A stretch of 64,000 nucleotides of DNA from Steroidobacteraceae bacterium. GTDB lineage: Bacteria; Pseudomonadota; Gammaproteobacteria; Steroidobacterales; Steroidobacteraceae. Below, in pieces: positions 52,794 through 62,184 of the stretch; position 1 is the first letter of the stretch; every line of letters begins with the position of its first letter. The notes under the pieces are model-generated. The model ran no database searches and was not told where the DNA came from. It was given only the letters and a program-made list of their open reading frames with translations. The DNA is taken from contig JAFMJH010000004.1 of NCBI GenBank assembly GCA_017853555.1, forward strand, positions 62,001-126,000, read 5' to 3'. The position numbers and the translations under genes are program-made.

Positions 52794-54707
52794 TCAGAGG
52801 CTGCGCGCGACCTTTGCAGCCTTTGCGTACTGCAATGCCAACTCGTTCGCCGTCGCAGCCGCCTTCAGAGCCAGCGTTTTCAAAAGTTCCGGACTGGCCG
52901 AACCTCCACCGGCGCGGACTTGTTCAACGTGTTCCTGCACTGCTATCAGTGGTTTCGCGAGCAACGCGGTGACTTCCGGAAGTTGCTCTGCCGACGCGAT
53001 CACCTTCTCGTAGACGCCGATATCCGCGCTCACCCTGCCGCAAGTCGCTTCGAAGGCGCGCAACTTCGATGCACGGGCGAGCAGTCGCTCGGGCAAGGAT
53101 TTGAGATTGGTCTTCGTGACTCCGGTCGCCTTGTCGATTCGCGCCCGCAGATCGAAGTCCACCGCTTTGCCCCGGAATTCCGCGATATCGATCCACGGTG
53201 CCCCTTGAATGATCGCTCCTTGGCGGGCCACGTTGTAGAACCTGAGGGATGCGGAATCCGCGCTTGCGCCTGCGATGAATCGCTCGGTCCATTGTCGAAA
53301 CTCGATCATCTCGACACTCGCACCGATCGACGTTCCATCGTTTGCGGGTACGGACAGCAGCGATCCCGCGCGAAAATGCGAATCAAGCGGCTGTCGCGCG
53401 TAGGACTTTCCGTCAGCCGCCACTTTGAATTGATCACCCGTGCCGGCACCGCTGGCGTACAAACGATTTTCAGGGAAACCGAAGTCGGCACCGGCGAGTG
53501 CGATATCGGTACAACCGAACAGCACGGCCAGTTGCAACGCCACATGCACGGCGCTGCCGCCCGTCCCGACGATTGGCAGATTTGCCACGTCGACAGCGCG
53601 TGACAATTCGACCGTCACGTCTGATCCCAAAAAAGGCAGCAGCGGACAATCGACGATCGCCTCGACCAACGCCGCGTTTGCGGCCATCTCGACGGCAAAC
53701 GCCGCGACGCCGCGCAAATTCGCCGCACCCAGATGACGCAGCGTCTGCTTGGGATCCATGCACACGACGATGTCGGGAGTCACGCCCGCAACCGTCAGCG
53801 CGTTCAAGGCCTTGAAGGCGCAAATCACCAACGGGCGCTCGCGTCGGCCCTTCAGCCACTCGAGCGCAGGCTCCAAAGATGGCCCGGCGCCGAGCACGAG
53901 GGCGGAATATCCGGCAAACGCATTGCGTAGCGCGAACAACGACTTCCCGCGTGCCAAGGTTGCTGGCAAGTTGTCGATGAATTGCCGCGTCCAGAGCTCC
54001 CCGAGTATCTCTCGGTTGTTTCGGTTCAGATAAAGCAAATTGATTTGAACGGACAGCTGCTCGATGATCGTGCGCGCAGACTCGGGCCGATCGATATCGA
54101 GATACCAAATGGTTTGCGGCTTGACGGCAAAAATCCCAGGGAGCTCCGACAACATGTTTTTCAGACGCTCTTCATCGAGCTTGGGCGGATGCGCGGCATG
54201 AAGGAGCGCCGAGTGGTCGAGAACTCTTTGATAGCCGCGCACGCGCAGATCTTGTTTCAGCGCCGCAGCGCTCGATCCACCCAGAACGAAAATGTCGTGC
54301 TCGGGATCAGCCTTGAGCCGCAACTGCGATTCGACGTAGCGGAACAGCGGATCCACCGCTTTCTCATCGAGCGAGCGCAGCCAATCGTCGAGTAGCTGTT
54401 CGTTTTTTTTGATTTTGATCGTCAACTCGACGTAGTCGATCGCCTTCTGGAGATTGTCAGGCGAGGCATTGACCTGCCGTTCCATTTCGAATGGCGGAAG
54501 TGAGACATACGCGACCCGCGTGCGTCGCACGCGATCCAGTCCGTTCGGGATTGCAGGGTCGGTTTCGTCGGCGACGATGCGCTGCATCACGCCGTATTGC
54601 GCTTCCATGTAGCGTTCTGCCGCCGCGAATCGATCGCGCCACTCGGCACGCATGTCTTCGGCTTCGTTGCTCTTTGCCATGGACCCGTCACTCGACCCGG
54701 AGTTCAT
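52794..54707 (-). CDS. Maf/DUF115 family protein (motility accessory factor-like glycosyltransferase)
   Basis: 637 residues. The central domain has ALVLGAGPSLEPALEWL near residue 275, VICAFKALNALTVAGVTPDIVVCMD (split: VICAFKALNAL, GVTPDIVVCMDP), GTGGSAVHVALQLAVLFGC and ALAGADFGF, which is the MAF_flag10/6-hydroxymethylpterin-pyrophosphokinase-like arrangement. Family members transfer nonulosonic acids such as pseudaminic acid to flagellin in the cytoplasm. There is no flagellar or nonulosonate gene in the window. ATG 54707 is my choice; ATG 54680 is possible and neither has a good ribosome-binding site. The gene is divergent from the small conserved gene with 19 bases between. Confidence 0.8.
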   Translation of the reverse strand: MNSGSSDGSMAKSNEAEDMRAEWRDRFAAAERYMEAQYGVMQRIVADETDPAIPNGLDRVRRTRVAYVSLPPFEMERQVNASPDNLQKAIDYVELTIKIKKNEQLLDDWLRSLDEKAVDPLFRYVESQLRLKADPEHDIFVLGGSSAAALKQDLRVRGYQRVLDHSALLHAAHPPKLDEERLKNMLSELPGIFAVKPQTIWYLDIDRPESARTIIEQLSVQINLLYLNRNNREILGELWTRQFIDNLPATLARGKSLFALRNAFAGYSALVLGAGPSLEPALEWLKGRRERPLVICAFKALNALTVAGVTPDIVVCMDPKQTLRHLGAANLRGVAAFAVEMAANAALVEAIVDCPLLPFLGSDVTVELSRAVDVANLPIVGTGGSAVHVALQLAVLFGCTDIALAGADFGFPENRLYASGAGTGDQFKVAADGKSYARQPLDSHFRAGSLLSVPANDGTSIGASVEMIEFRQWTERFIAGASADSASLRFYNVARQGAIIQGAPWIDIAEFRGKAVDFDLRARIDKATGVTKTNLKSLPERLLARASKLRAFEATCGRVSADIGVYEKVIASAEQLPEVTALLAKPLIAVQEHVEQVRAGGGSASPELLKTLALKAAATANELALQYAKAAKVARSL

Positions 54708-54726
54708 GGTGTAGTCTATCGGGCAA

Positions 54727-55218
54727 ATGATCTCGGTAGCGATCATAAAAGGTGCGCGAGTCGATCGCGTGGAAGTACGTCGGGCGAACGGTCACTGCGC
54801 AACGTTCGATGTGCCGAAAAAAGGCCCGTTGCCGCACGATGGTGTTCACCATGCCGTCGAATCCGTCATGGGTTTGCGACATGCGTTCTGGGGACGAATC
54901 ACCGCCGGCGAGAATCCGGATCGTATCCAGGAAATCGCCGCCGCGGGCGGCCATCCGAGCGCGACGCGAGCGGGGCGTCCGGACGACGACATCCGCGAAA
55001 TGCTGCAGGCTGAACGTCTGGTCGAGTGTATCGAGGCGGAGGTTTGGGGCGGGGTCGGCGACTTGCAAACCTTCCTCTCCGTGTATGCCGCCGCGTGCGC
55101 GCAGAGCGGTGTCGCGCCGCTCGATCTCACCGACCGGCAGTTGCAACTCATTCGGTCGCGCATCGCCATCTTGAAAGCGGCGTGGAGTAGCGGGCGTTAC
55201 GAATTCGATTTCGGGTGA
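54727..55218 (+). CDS. Conserved protein of unknown function
   Basis: 163 residues, no signal or membrane segment. The N-terminal half has FDVPKKGPLPHDGVHHAVES and GLRHAFWGRITAGENPDRI; the C-terminal half has QAERLVECIEAEVWGGVGDLQTF and an all-helical end (LQLIRSRIAILKAAW). I recall similar proteins in sphingomonad-type genomes as hypothetical. The HHAVE segment could suggest a metal site, but I would not assign one. Start codons of this gene and of the Maf-like gene are 19 bases apart, so the promoters must overlap the coding starts. Confidence 0.75.
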   Translation: MISVAIIKGARVDRVEVRRANGHCATFDVPKKGPLPHDGVHHAVESVMGLRHAFWGRITAGENPDRIQEIAAAGGHPSATRAGRPDDDIREMLQAERLVECIEAEVWGGVGDLQTFLSVYAAACAQSGVAPLDLTDRQLQLIRSRIAILKAAWSSGRYEFDFG

Positions 55219-55252
55219 GCGCCCCCGGTCGAACTTGAGGCCAGGCCCGACG

Positions 55253-56788
55253 TCAGCGGACATGCCGCTCCATGTGCAGACCCATGCGTGCAGCGTACGG
55301 ATTCTCGATCAATGCCGGACTCGCCTGCACCTGCATCATCTGCGGCGCCTGAGGTTCGTTCGGTGCCCACACGGGCACGCCAGGCGCTGACGGCTGCCCC
55401 GACTTCGCAAAGTTCACCCAAAGTCGACGCAGCGTGTCGCCCATGCGTCGGTCTTCAAGGCTTGCCACCTCGCCGCGCCACGTCGTGCCGAAGATGCGCG
55501 GTGTCTCAGAACAGTGATACGCGCCGCTGGCCTTGCCTCGCTGCGCCTCGTTCACGTAACGATACTCGTAGAGATACCCGCGCTGATTCACTTTGCGCAT
55601 TTCGCGAGTCAGAAAGTAGGCCGATGACATGAACAGGCTGTCTTTGAAGTACTCGTCTTTCAAAGCGGGGGCATCAATATTGCCGTACGCGAGTCGCGCG
55701 CGATCGAGCGGCATTCCGTTCAACACCAAGGGCAGCGGCAAGTTGAACGGCTTGATCAAACTCGCTTCGTAGGTCGAGGCGCCCGACATGAACGGCACGC
55801 GCATCTGCTCGCCGCGCGCGAACACTCTGGCCGGATCATCGACGATGACCTTGCCGTCGACGATCGGTTGCATGGAAAAATCTTTTTGCGGATAGGAGAT
55901 CACCTGCTCCGCCGTCAAGGCGCGCAATCGAACGGCCGTATCAGCCCCTTCGGCGATGTCGAAGTGTGCTGCAAACCGACGGCCGTCCTCGTCCAGGGAC
56001 ACCGTCTGGCCCACTTTTTCGCTGAGTCGACGCTCGCCCTCCGGAACGATAGAGCCGCTTTGGGCGATGGCGCCTGCAAACAGTCCGCGCGATTGCGGAG
56101 CGCTCATCAAAAAGTCGACGGACACTCCGCCCGCCGAACAACCGAAAATCGTGATCCGTCGCGGATCACCGCCGAAGCGACCGATGTTGCGCTGCACCCA
56201 CTGCAACGCGGCGAGCTGATCCATGAGTGCATAGTTGCCTTGCGGCTCGTCGGCATGTTGTTCACGCAGCGAAGGGTGCGCAAATCGACCGAATCGATCC
56301 AGCCGATAGTTGATGGTGACGAGAATCACGCCCTCGGCCGTCAGCGCCCGCCCATCGAACGCCGGATCCATCGCGCTCCCCCACCGGAAGCTGCCGCCAT
56401 GTATCCACAGCATGACCGGCAGGGCCGTCGAAGGACGCTTCTGCGCCGGCTTGAAGACGTTCAAATAAAGACAGTCCTCGGACATGCCTTTCGGAAATCG
56501 CTCGAAGTCCGCGACCTTTTCTTGCGCGCAGGCATGACCGAACTGCGTCGCATCGCGCACGCCGCTCCAGGGCTGCGGCGCTTGGGGCGGGCGCCATCGC
56601 AAGGGGCCGACCGGTGGCGAGGCAAACGGGAGGTTGTAGTAGACGACCATGCCGTCCCGCACGAGGCCGCGCACGTCGCCCTGCTCGGTGCGAACCACGG
56701 GCAACTCGGCGGCAGTCGCCGCCCCGAGCGGGAGGACCGCCAGAAGCCCGAGCAGGACCGGAAACCGCTGGGATGTGCGCTGACGCAT
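55253..56788 (-). CDS. Type-B carboxylesterase/lipase family protein, secreted
   Basis: 511 residues with a Sec signal (MRQRTSQRFPVLLGLLAVLPLGAATAAE). The carboxylesterase-B fold is clear: YYNLPFASPPVGPLRW, EDCLYLNVFKP, LPVMLWIHGGSF, YALMDQLAALQWVQRNIGRFGGDP; the nucleophile Ser218 is in GCSAGG (the usual GESAGG has Cys at the second position here). The catalytic His is in GAYHCSE near residue 400. It hydrolyses carboxylic esters in the periplasm or outside. ATG 56788 is used; a TTG at 56797 is possible. It is convergent with nothing and adjoins the PF10118 gene divergently. Confidence 0.9.
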   Translation of the reverse strand: MRQRTSQRFPVLLGLLAVLPLGAATAAELPVVRTEQGDVRGLVRDGMVVYYNLPFASPPVGPLRWRPPQAPQPWSGVRDATQFGHACAQEKVADFERFPKGMSEDCLYLNVFKPAQKRPSTALPVMLWIHGGSFRWGSAMDPAFDGRALTAEGVILVTINYRLDRFGRFAHPSLREQHADEPQGNYALMDQLAALQWVQRNIGRFGGDPRRITIFGCSAGGVSVDFLMSAPQSRGLFAGAIAQSGSIVPEGERRLSEKVGQTVSLDEDGRRFAAHFDIAEGADTAVRLRALTAEQVISYPQKDFSMQPIVDGKVIVDDPARVFARGEQMRVPFMSGASTYEASLIKPFNLPLPLVLNGMPLDRARLAYGNIDAPALKDEYFKDSLFMSSAYFLTREMRKVNQRGYLYEYRYVNEAQRGKASGAYHCSETPRIFGTTWRGEVASLEDRRMGDTLRRLWVNFAKSGQPSAPGVPVWAPNEPQAPQMMQVQASPALIENPYAARMGLHMERHVR

Positions 56789-56870
56789 GACGTTCAAATA
56801 CTAGCATCGACTCGGGCGATCACGCGGCAGGGCTCCTGCATCAATACCGACCTGCGGTACTATCGGACCC

Positions 56871-57716
56871 ATGCCGCTCGACGCTCGCTCCACCGACAAA
56901 GAAACGGACATCGTGCCTCGCGATCTGCATTTCGATCTCGAGGGCGTCCGCGGTAACTGGTGGCTCGGCGGGGATCCCGTCGGCACCGCAGTGCTCAATG
57001 CATTGTCTTTGACATTCCCCGACGGCGAGCGCCTGTTCGTCGACGCCGTGCGGCATTTTCGCGATGCAACGGACGGTTCCTTGCGCGAAGACGTCAGAAA
57101 ATTCATCGCGCAAGAGGCGGCACACTCCCGCGAGCATCACGTGCTCAACGAATTGATCGACGCGGCGAAATACCCGGTTGATCGAATACGTGCGCACGTG
57201 CGCGAACGCATCGGCATCACGCGCGCACGCGGCCCTCATGCGATGTTGCTCGCGACCATCGCGCTCGAGCATTTCACCGCGATGATGGCCGATCTGCACA
57301 TGTCGAACCGCGGCCTGTTTGCGTCGGTCGACCCCGAGATCACCAAAATGTGGCGCTGGCACGCACTCGAGGAAACCGAGCACAAAGCCGTGGCTTTCGA
57401 CGTATTCTTGGCCGCCACGCGCCATTGGTCGCCGCTGAAGCGTTACCTCGTGCGCTGCTGGGCGATGGCCTACATCACCTGGCAGTTCACCCGCAACATC
57501 GCGAAGCACGCCGCGACGCTGCTCGAAGCCGATGGATACCCGGAGCAAGAAGCACGCCGCGCCGTGCGGCGATTTCTTTGGCGAGATCCCGGTCTGTTTC
57601 GCAGCGGATGGCGATTGTATGTCGCCTGGTATCGACCGGGCTTCCACCCTTGGGATCACGACAACCGTGCGGGCGTCGCCGCCTGGCGCGCCGAATTCGA
57701 CGCCATGCGGCGCTGA
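56871..57716 (+). CDS. PF10118-type metal-dependent hydrolase (ferritin-like diiron motif)
   Basis: 281 residues. The all-helical fold carries a carboxylate/His set compatible with a dinuclear metal site: QEAAHSREHH near residues 84-93, ALEHFTAMMADLHM and WHALEETEHKAVAFDVF near 164-180. GNWWLGGDPVGTAVLNALSLTFPDGERLF is shown here in two parts in the N-terminal region and matches the family's beginning. The molecular reaction of the family is poorly known. ATG 56871 is divergent from the carboxylesterase. It ends 3 bases from the convergent DUF1838 gene. Confidence 0.85.
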   Translation: MPLDARSTDKETDIVPRDLHFDLEGVRGNWWLGGDPVGTAVLNALSLTFPDGERLFVDAVRHFRDATDGSLREDVRKFIAQEAAHSREHHVLNELIDAAKYPVDRIRAHVRERIGITRARGPHAMLLATIALEHFTAMMADLHMSNRGLFASVDPEITKMWRWHALEETEHKAVAFDVFLAATRHWSPLKRYLVRCWAMAYITWQFTRNIAKHAATLLEADGYPEQEARRAVRRFLWRDPGLFRSGWRLYVAWYRPGFHPWDHDNRAGVAAWRAEFDAMRR

Positions 57717-57719
57717 GCG

Positions 57720-58598
57720 TCAGCGCTTCTCCAGACTTTTCAGATATTCCGAGTCTTCGAACTGGAATTGCGTCCAGTTCGCCGTGTCGAACACTTCCGG
57801 CACGAAGCGTTTCGCACCGGCGCGCACCGAGGCGGGCAGCGCATCGAGACTCGCAACCTTGCCGCCGAAGCCTCGCGCGACCGTACCACCCGGCCGATCT
57901 CCCATGCCCATCCACGGTGCCCAGCGATTTTTGTTGTGCAGCTGCAGATGCACCGGCGCCGACAGCACCGCCGGATTCGCAATATCGGCGAGCGGTGCCG
58001 ACATCGTCATGAACGAGTTCGTGTAACTCGTCTGACCCGGGTGCAACATGTCGGGCCGACTTTCGATCGACTCGGTCGCGAGGAATACCCGATCACCGAT
58101 CACCTCGATAGGCAACAACTTCGGCGTATATCCCATGGCGATCACGCCCGACGGCGTATACATGCGGGGCACCGGCCCCAAGCGAAAGTGATGGATCGGC
58201 AGCGTTTTCCCCGTGATCGGATTCGCGAATTCTTCGAGCGGTTCGTGACTGTCATAACGGGTGTAGAAGCCGACCTCGTATTTGCGCATCTCGTGCTGGT
58301 GATCTTCCTTGGGCTCCCAGTAATCGACCAGAATGTTGTTCATGGTGAAAAAGGGCACGAAGTTGCCCTCGCCGAGATCGGCATAGATATTGAGGCGCAT
58401 GAACGAAACCACCTGCCCCTTGCCGAGCGTACCCACCATCTTCACGTGAGTGCGCAACAAGGTCAGCGGATCACTGAAATCCGGAACCGCTTTTACCCGC
58501 CCGGCAGCCGCCGCGGCATCCACCGATTCCGACACGACGAGGCCTGCACCACCCAGTGCAGCCGCACCTTTCAAAGCTGAACGACGAGAAATCTTCAT
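57720..58598 (-). CDS. DUF1838 family protein with Tat signal
   Basis: 292 residues. The N terminus MKISRRSALKGAAALGGAGLVV is a Tat signal (SRRSALK). The remainder has WEPKEDHQHEMRKYEVGFYTRY, LPIHHFRLGPVPRMYTP and HNKNRWAPWMGMGDRPGG, in the DUF1838 order. The function of the family is not known; Tat export suggests a folded, perhaps cofactor- or metal-containing protein. A GGGGGT site precedes ATG 58598. It lies 63 bases after the amidase gene stop on the same strand, so it may be its downstream operon partner. Confidence 0.85.
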   Translation of the reverse strand: MKISRRSALKGAAALGGAGLVVSESVDAAAAAGRVKAVPDFSDPLTLLRTHVKMVGTLGKGQVVSFMRLNIYADLGEGNFVPFFTMNNILVDYWEPKEDHQHEMRKYEVGFYTRYDSHEPLEEFANPITGKTLPIHHFRLGPVPRMYTPSGVIAMGYTPKLLPIEVIGDRVFLATESIESRPDMLHPGQTSYTNSFMTMSAPLADIANPAVLSAPVHLQLHNKNRWAPWMGMGDRPGGTVARGFGGKVASLDALPASVRAGAKRFVPEVFDTANWTQFQFEDSEYLKSLEKR

Positions 58599-58661
58599 AC
58601 GACCCCCAAAGACGACGAATGGCGACAGTGTAGCGTCAACGATGCGACGACCTCGACACTC

Positions 58662-60368
58662 TCAAGGCACGGCTGTCGGCGGCATGCGTCGCTTCGTCGT
58701 CTGTTCGAAGGCGAATGCGATTTCCAGCAGCTTCGGTTCGCTGCACGCCATACCCGTGAAACTGATGCCGAAGGGCGCAGGCTTGCCCGCGAATCCCGGT
58801 TGAATCGGCGCCGTATCGATCAGACCGAACGGCACCATCACCGTCGGGTAGCCGGCCTTTGCCGCAATCGATGCGCCGAACGGCCCGGGGAACAATATCG
58901 CATCAAGGCGGTGCCGCTGCATTGCGGCATCGATGCCCTCGGTGGCCGCGAGGCGTATGTCTTTGGCTCGGTCGGCGCGATACCGCTCGGCATCCAGTCG
59001 AACGTCCATCTCGTCCGAAATGTCGAGTTGGGCCTGGCCGTACTTGATGGCGCCGCCTTTTTGGTGCACCACGTTCCATTGACGCAATTCGGTCAGCGAC
59101 TTGACCGGCGCCGCATCACCCAAAGATTTGAGCCACGCATTGAAATCCCGTTTCATGCCGTACTTCAGCACGACCGAGCACTCGGCATCCTTGCCCTTGG
59201 CATTGTCGAGTCCGGCGCAGGTGCCCCAGGCGAGAAAGTTGTCCGCCGTCGCGGGCGCCACGACGCTAGGTATGTCGGCCGGATCCACGATCACCGCGCC
59301 CTGCATCTTCAATACTTCGATCGCCTCGGCCATCACTTTGGCTTGCGCCGCATTCAACCCCCCTTGCGGCTCTTTTTCGCCAGGCACGTTGACGCGATCG
59401 AAATAGAACGCACGCGGAATGCCGATACGCGCGCCCTTCAAACCGTCCCGTTTCAAAAAGCGGGTGTAGTCGCGTCCCGGCGGGGCGGCGCAGGCACTTG
59501 TCGCCGAGTCGTGGGGATCGGGTTGCGCGCCTTCGAGAGCGCCCAACAGCACGGCAGCATCGGTCACGGTACGGGCCATCGGCCCCGCGGTATCCTGGTC
59601 AGCGGTGATCGGAATGACCCCGTAACGGCTGATACGCCCGACGGTGGGTTTGATCCCGGCGAGCATGTTCTGATTCGTCGGACTCAAGATCGACCCTGAT
59701 GTTTCCGTGCCGACGTTGGCCGCCCAAAAATTGGCGGCCGTACCGATCCCCGAACTCGACCCGCCGGTGGCCAGCACGGGTCGTCCGTCCGCATACGCCT
59801 CGCGCGGGTCGCGACGCGGGTCATAAGGGTTCATGCCATAGCCTTGGATCGCGTTGTAGTTGGTCGGCATTCCGGATGCGACCCAGTTCGCAAGTTCGGT
59901 CATGCCCGTCTTGGCGATGATGATGGCGCCCGCGTCCCGCAGGTTTTTGGTGATCGTCGCCTCGTAACTCGGCGTGAAATCGGCAAACGCCAAAGCACCG
60001 CCGGTGGTCGGCATGTTCAGGGTATGTATGTTGTCCTTGAGTGCGATCGGAATGCCGTGCAAGGGTCCGCGCAACTTGCCCGCCGCACGCTCGCGATCAA
60101 GCTGCTCGGCCTCTTTGAGCGCATCTTTGTTGATCACGATCGCCGCATTCAGACGATCTTCGTAAAGCGCGATCCGCGTCAGATACTGCAGGACGAGATC
60201 ACGCGACGTCGTCCGCCGCTGCTGCATCGCCCGCTGCATATCCGGAATCGTCGCCTCGACGACTTCGAAGGACTGCTTTTTCGGATCCGGCAAATCACGC
60301 GCGCCCAGCATGCCACTCGCCGCGAAAGCCGCGAATGCAATGCACCATGGAATGCAACGATTCGACAC
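58662..60368 (-). CDS. Amidase signature family enzyme, secreted
   Basis: 568 residues from GTG 60368, which has GGAG 7 bases upstream and starts a Sec signal (SNRCIPWCIAFAAFAASGMLG). Ser-cisSer-Lys triad: Lys in PIALKDNIHT, Ser in TSGSILSPTN and in GGSSSGIGTAANFW (GGSSSG near residues 185-190). Such enzymes hydrolyse amides such as peptide amides or lactam-derived amides. The frame is open upstream to 60398, but that part overlaps the end of the preceding gene. It follows the esterase gene by 17 bases in the operon from 64000 to 57720. Confidence 0.9.
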   Translation of the reverse strand: MSNRCIPWCIAFAAFAASGMLGARDLPDPKKQSFEVVEATIPDMQRAMQQRRTTSRDLVLQYLTRIALYEDRLNAAIVINKDALKEAEQLDRERAAGKLRGPLHGIPIALKDNIHTLNMPTTGGALAFADFTPSYEATITKNLRDAGAIIIAKTGMTELANWVASGMPTNYNAIQGYGMNPYDPRRDPREAYADGRPVLATGGSSSGIGTAANFWAANVGTETSGSILSPTNQNMLAGIKPTVGRISRYGVIPITADQDTAGPMARTVTDAAVLLGALEGAQPDPHDSATSACAAPPGRDYTRFLKRDGLKGARIGIPRAFYFDRVNVPGEKEPQGGLNAAQAKVMAEAIEVLKMQGAVIVDPADIPSVVAPATADNFLAWGTCAGLDNAKGKDAECSVVLKYGMKRDFNAWLKSLGDAAPVKSLTELRQWNVVHQKGGAIKYGQAQLDISDEMDVRLDAERYRADRAKDIRLAATEGIDAAMQRHRLDAILFPGPFGASIAAKAGYPTVMVPFGLIDTAPIQPGFAGKPAPFGISFTGMACSEPKLLEIAFAFEQTTKRRMPPTAVP

Positions 60369-60385
60369 GTCGAGGCTCCGAGTGC

Positions 60386-62125
60386 TCAATATCGCCAACT
60401 GCGCACGTCGGCGCCCTGCGGCGCCGTTGCGAGCATGCGCTCGACGGCCCAGGGCAATACCATCTGCGGGTAACGCAATCTCGAATACGCGTTGGCTCGA
60501 CTATGATCGCCGTTCCAGCAATGCTCGTCCCGGTCACCGTAGTCGATCACCGCATCGGCCGCCGGCTGCGCAGTACGCAAGAACTCTTCGACGGCGTAGA
60601 CCGCATTGTTCAAATAGTAGTTGTCCATGTCACCGACATAGATGCGCAATTTCCCGCGGAGCTTGGGGGCGAGGGTTTGCCAGTCGCGGCGCAGGATGAA
60701 CCCCAGATCATAGTTGTCGCGCCAATACGCAGCCGTGATGGGATCGATTTCGCCGGTCAGACGATCCCAGATGCGCCGCGGATAGCCATCTTTTCCGACC
60801 GGTGAATATACCGACTCCCAGACGTCCCATTGATCGCCGCTGCGCCCTTTCGTGCCGAGGGCGTATTCCCAAAGATTGTTCTCCTCCACGGTCGTGTCGA
60901 CATGCCCCAGCCAGTTTCGATGCGCGGGTCGCGGCGTGCGCTTGAACCGATTCGGCATGAAGTAGGCATTTTTATCGGCGTAGATGTCGACCGTCATGTA
61001 ATGACGGAAGTCGATCGGATCCGGGCAGGCGATCCAGGCACCGTTGTAATCCTCCGGATAGAACATTTGAGTCGCCATCGCGATCCAGCCGCCCGTGCTC
61101 CCGCCGAACACGAATCGAGCCCAGCCCTGGCCGATGCCGCGAAATCGCTTTTCGATTTCCGGGATGAGTTCGTACTGGATCGCATCGCCGTACGGGCCGT
61201 TGTTGGCCGAATTGACACCGTAGGAGTCGTCGTAGAACGGCGTGGGATGCTGTATCTCGACCAGCAGGACGCGTGGAAACCCTTTGCCGGTCCACGCTTG
61301 AAAGAACTCCCATTCGAGTTGTTGCTGAATTTTGTTGTAACCGTCGAGTCTGAATCGCTTGCTGTACTCGGATTTCAGATTCGGATCAGGCGGCGTTTCG
61401 CGCCAACCCGACGGGCGGGACGGGAAATGTCCGTGATTGATGACGAGTGGATAACGCGCACCCGGATGCGCATCGAATCCGAGCGGCAACGTGACGAACG
61501 CCCCAAGGTGCACGTCGCGCCCCCAGAACTTCGACAGTCGTTCGCTGCGAATGCGTACGTACTTGACCCAAGGCGTATCCTTGATTTCGGGAACGGGCGG
61601 GATTCGTTCGGATAAAACGAAGGTCGGCAAGGCGCCGCCCCGGCCTGCCCCCTGCCAACGTATGGACACGGGCTTGGAGTACAGATTGCCCGACTTGTCA
61701 CGCCACTGCTGACCTTCGCCACGATCGGGCGGCAACTTCAGGACGCGCCCATCACCCATGGTGAAGGTTTCATATCGATTGAGAAACGCCTGCACCCGAT
61801 AGTCGCCGGGCGGCAGATCCGCGAGCTTGCGTACCGGAAATCCGAACGCCTCGTCGGCGACTTTTCTGACGGTACCCGGTTTCCAGTTTTCGACGTCGAC
61901 TCCGAAAAACGGAATCGCCTCGCCATCCCAGTTGACCAGCGCGCGAGGCTCTTTTTCGGGCGACTGCGAAGCCGGCGCGAAAATCAGCAACAGGCGACCG
62001 TCTTGCGCGCTCTTCTCGACCGACGCCGGCAGCCGCACTTCGACAACCGCCGCGGTGCAGATCAGCGATCCGCAGCCGAAAACCATGGCAACCAGGGCCG
62101 TGACCAAAATTTTGAAATGATGCAT
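60386..62125 (-). CDS. Exported alpha/beta-hydrolase, esterase-like
   Basis: 579 residues with a signal region (MHHFKILVTALVAMVFGCGSLICTAA). The hydrolase domain shows RYPLVINHGHFPS, the nucleophile in VFGGSTGGWIA near residue 345 and later GDRDEHCWNGDH with a candidate catalytic His. The N-terminal about 200 residues are beta-rich and may be a separate domain (Ig-like). It looks like the YieL/esterase-D type or an enterochelin-esterase-like enzyme that acts on polysaccharide-linked acids; I am not sure which. An AGGATGG site precedes ATG 62125. Between the RNA methyltransferase and amidase genes. Confidence 0.75.
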   Translation of the reverse strand: MHHFKILVTALVAMVFGCGSLICTAAVVEVRLPASVEKSAQDGRLLLIFAPASQSPEKEPRALVNWDGEAIPFFGVDVENWKPGTVRKVADEAFGFPVRKLADLPPGDYRVQAFLNRYETFTMGDGRVLKLPPDRGEGQQWRDKSGNLYSKPVSIRWQGAGRGGALPTFVLSERIPPVPEIKDTPWVKYVRIRSERLSKFWGRDVHLGAFVTLPLGFDAHPGARYPLVINHGHFPSRPSGWRETPPDPNLKSEYSKRFRLDGYNKIQQQLEWEFFQAWTGKGFPRVLLVEIQHPTPFYDDSYGVNSANNGPYGDAIQYELIPEIEKRFRGIGQGWARFVFGGSTGGWIAMATQMFYPEDYNGAWIACPDPIDFRHYMTVDIYADKNAYFMPNRFKRTPRPAHRNWLGHVDTTVEENNLWEYALGTKGRSGDQWDVWESVYSPVGKDGYPRRIWDRLTGEIDPITAAYWRDNYDLGFILRRDWQTLAPKLRGKLRIYVGDMDNYYLNNAVYAVEEFLRTAQPAADAVIDYGDRDEHCWNGDHSRANAYSRLRYPQMVLPWAVERMLATAPQGADVRSWRY

Positions 62126-62184
62126 GCGAACCATCCTAGCGCGTATCGGCACCGCGCACATCTTGACCATCGCCGATCGAGAAC

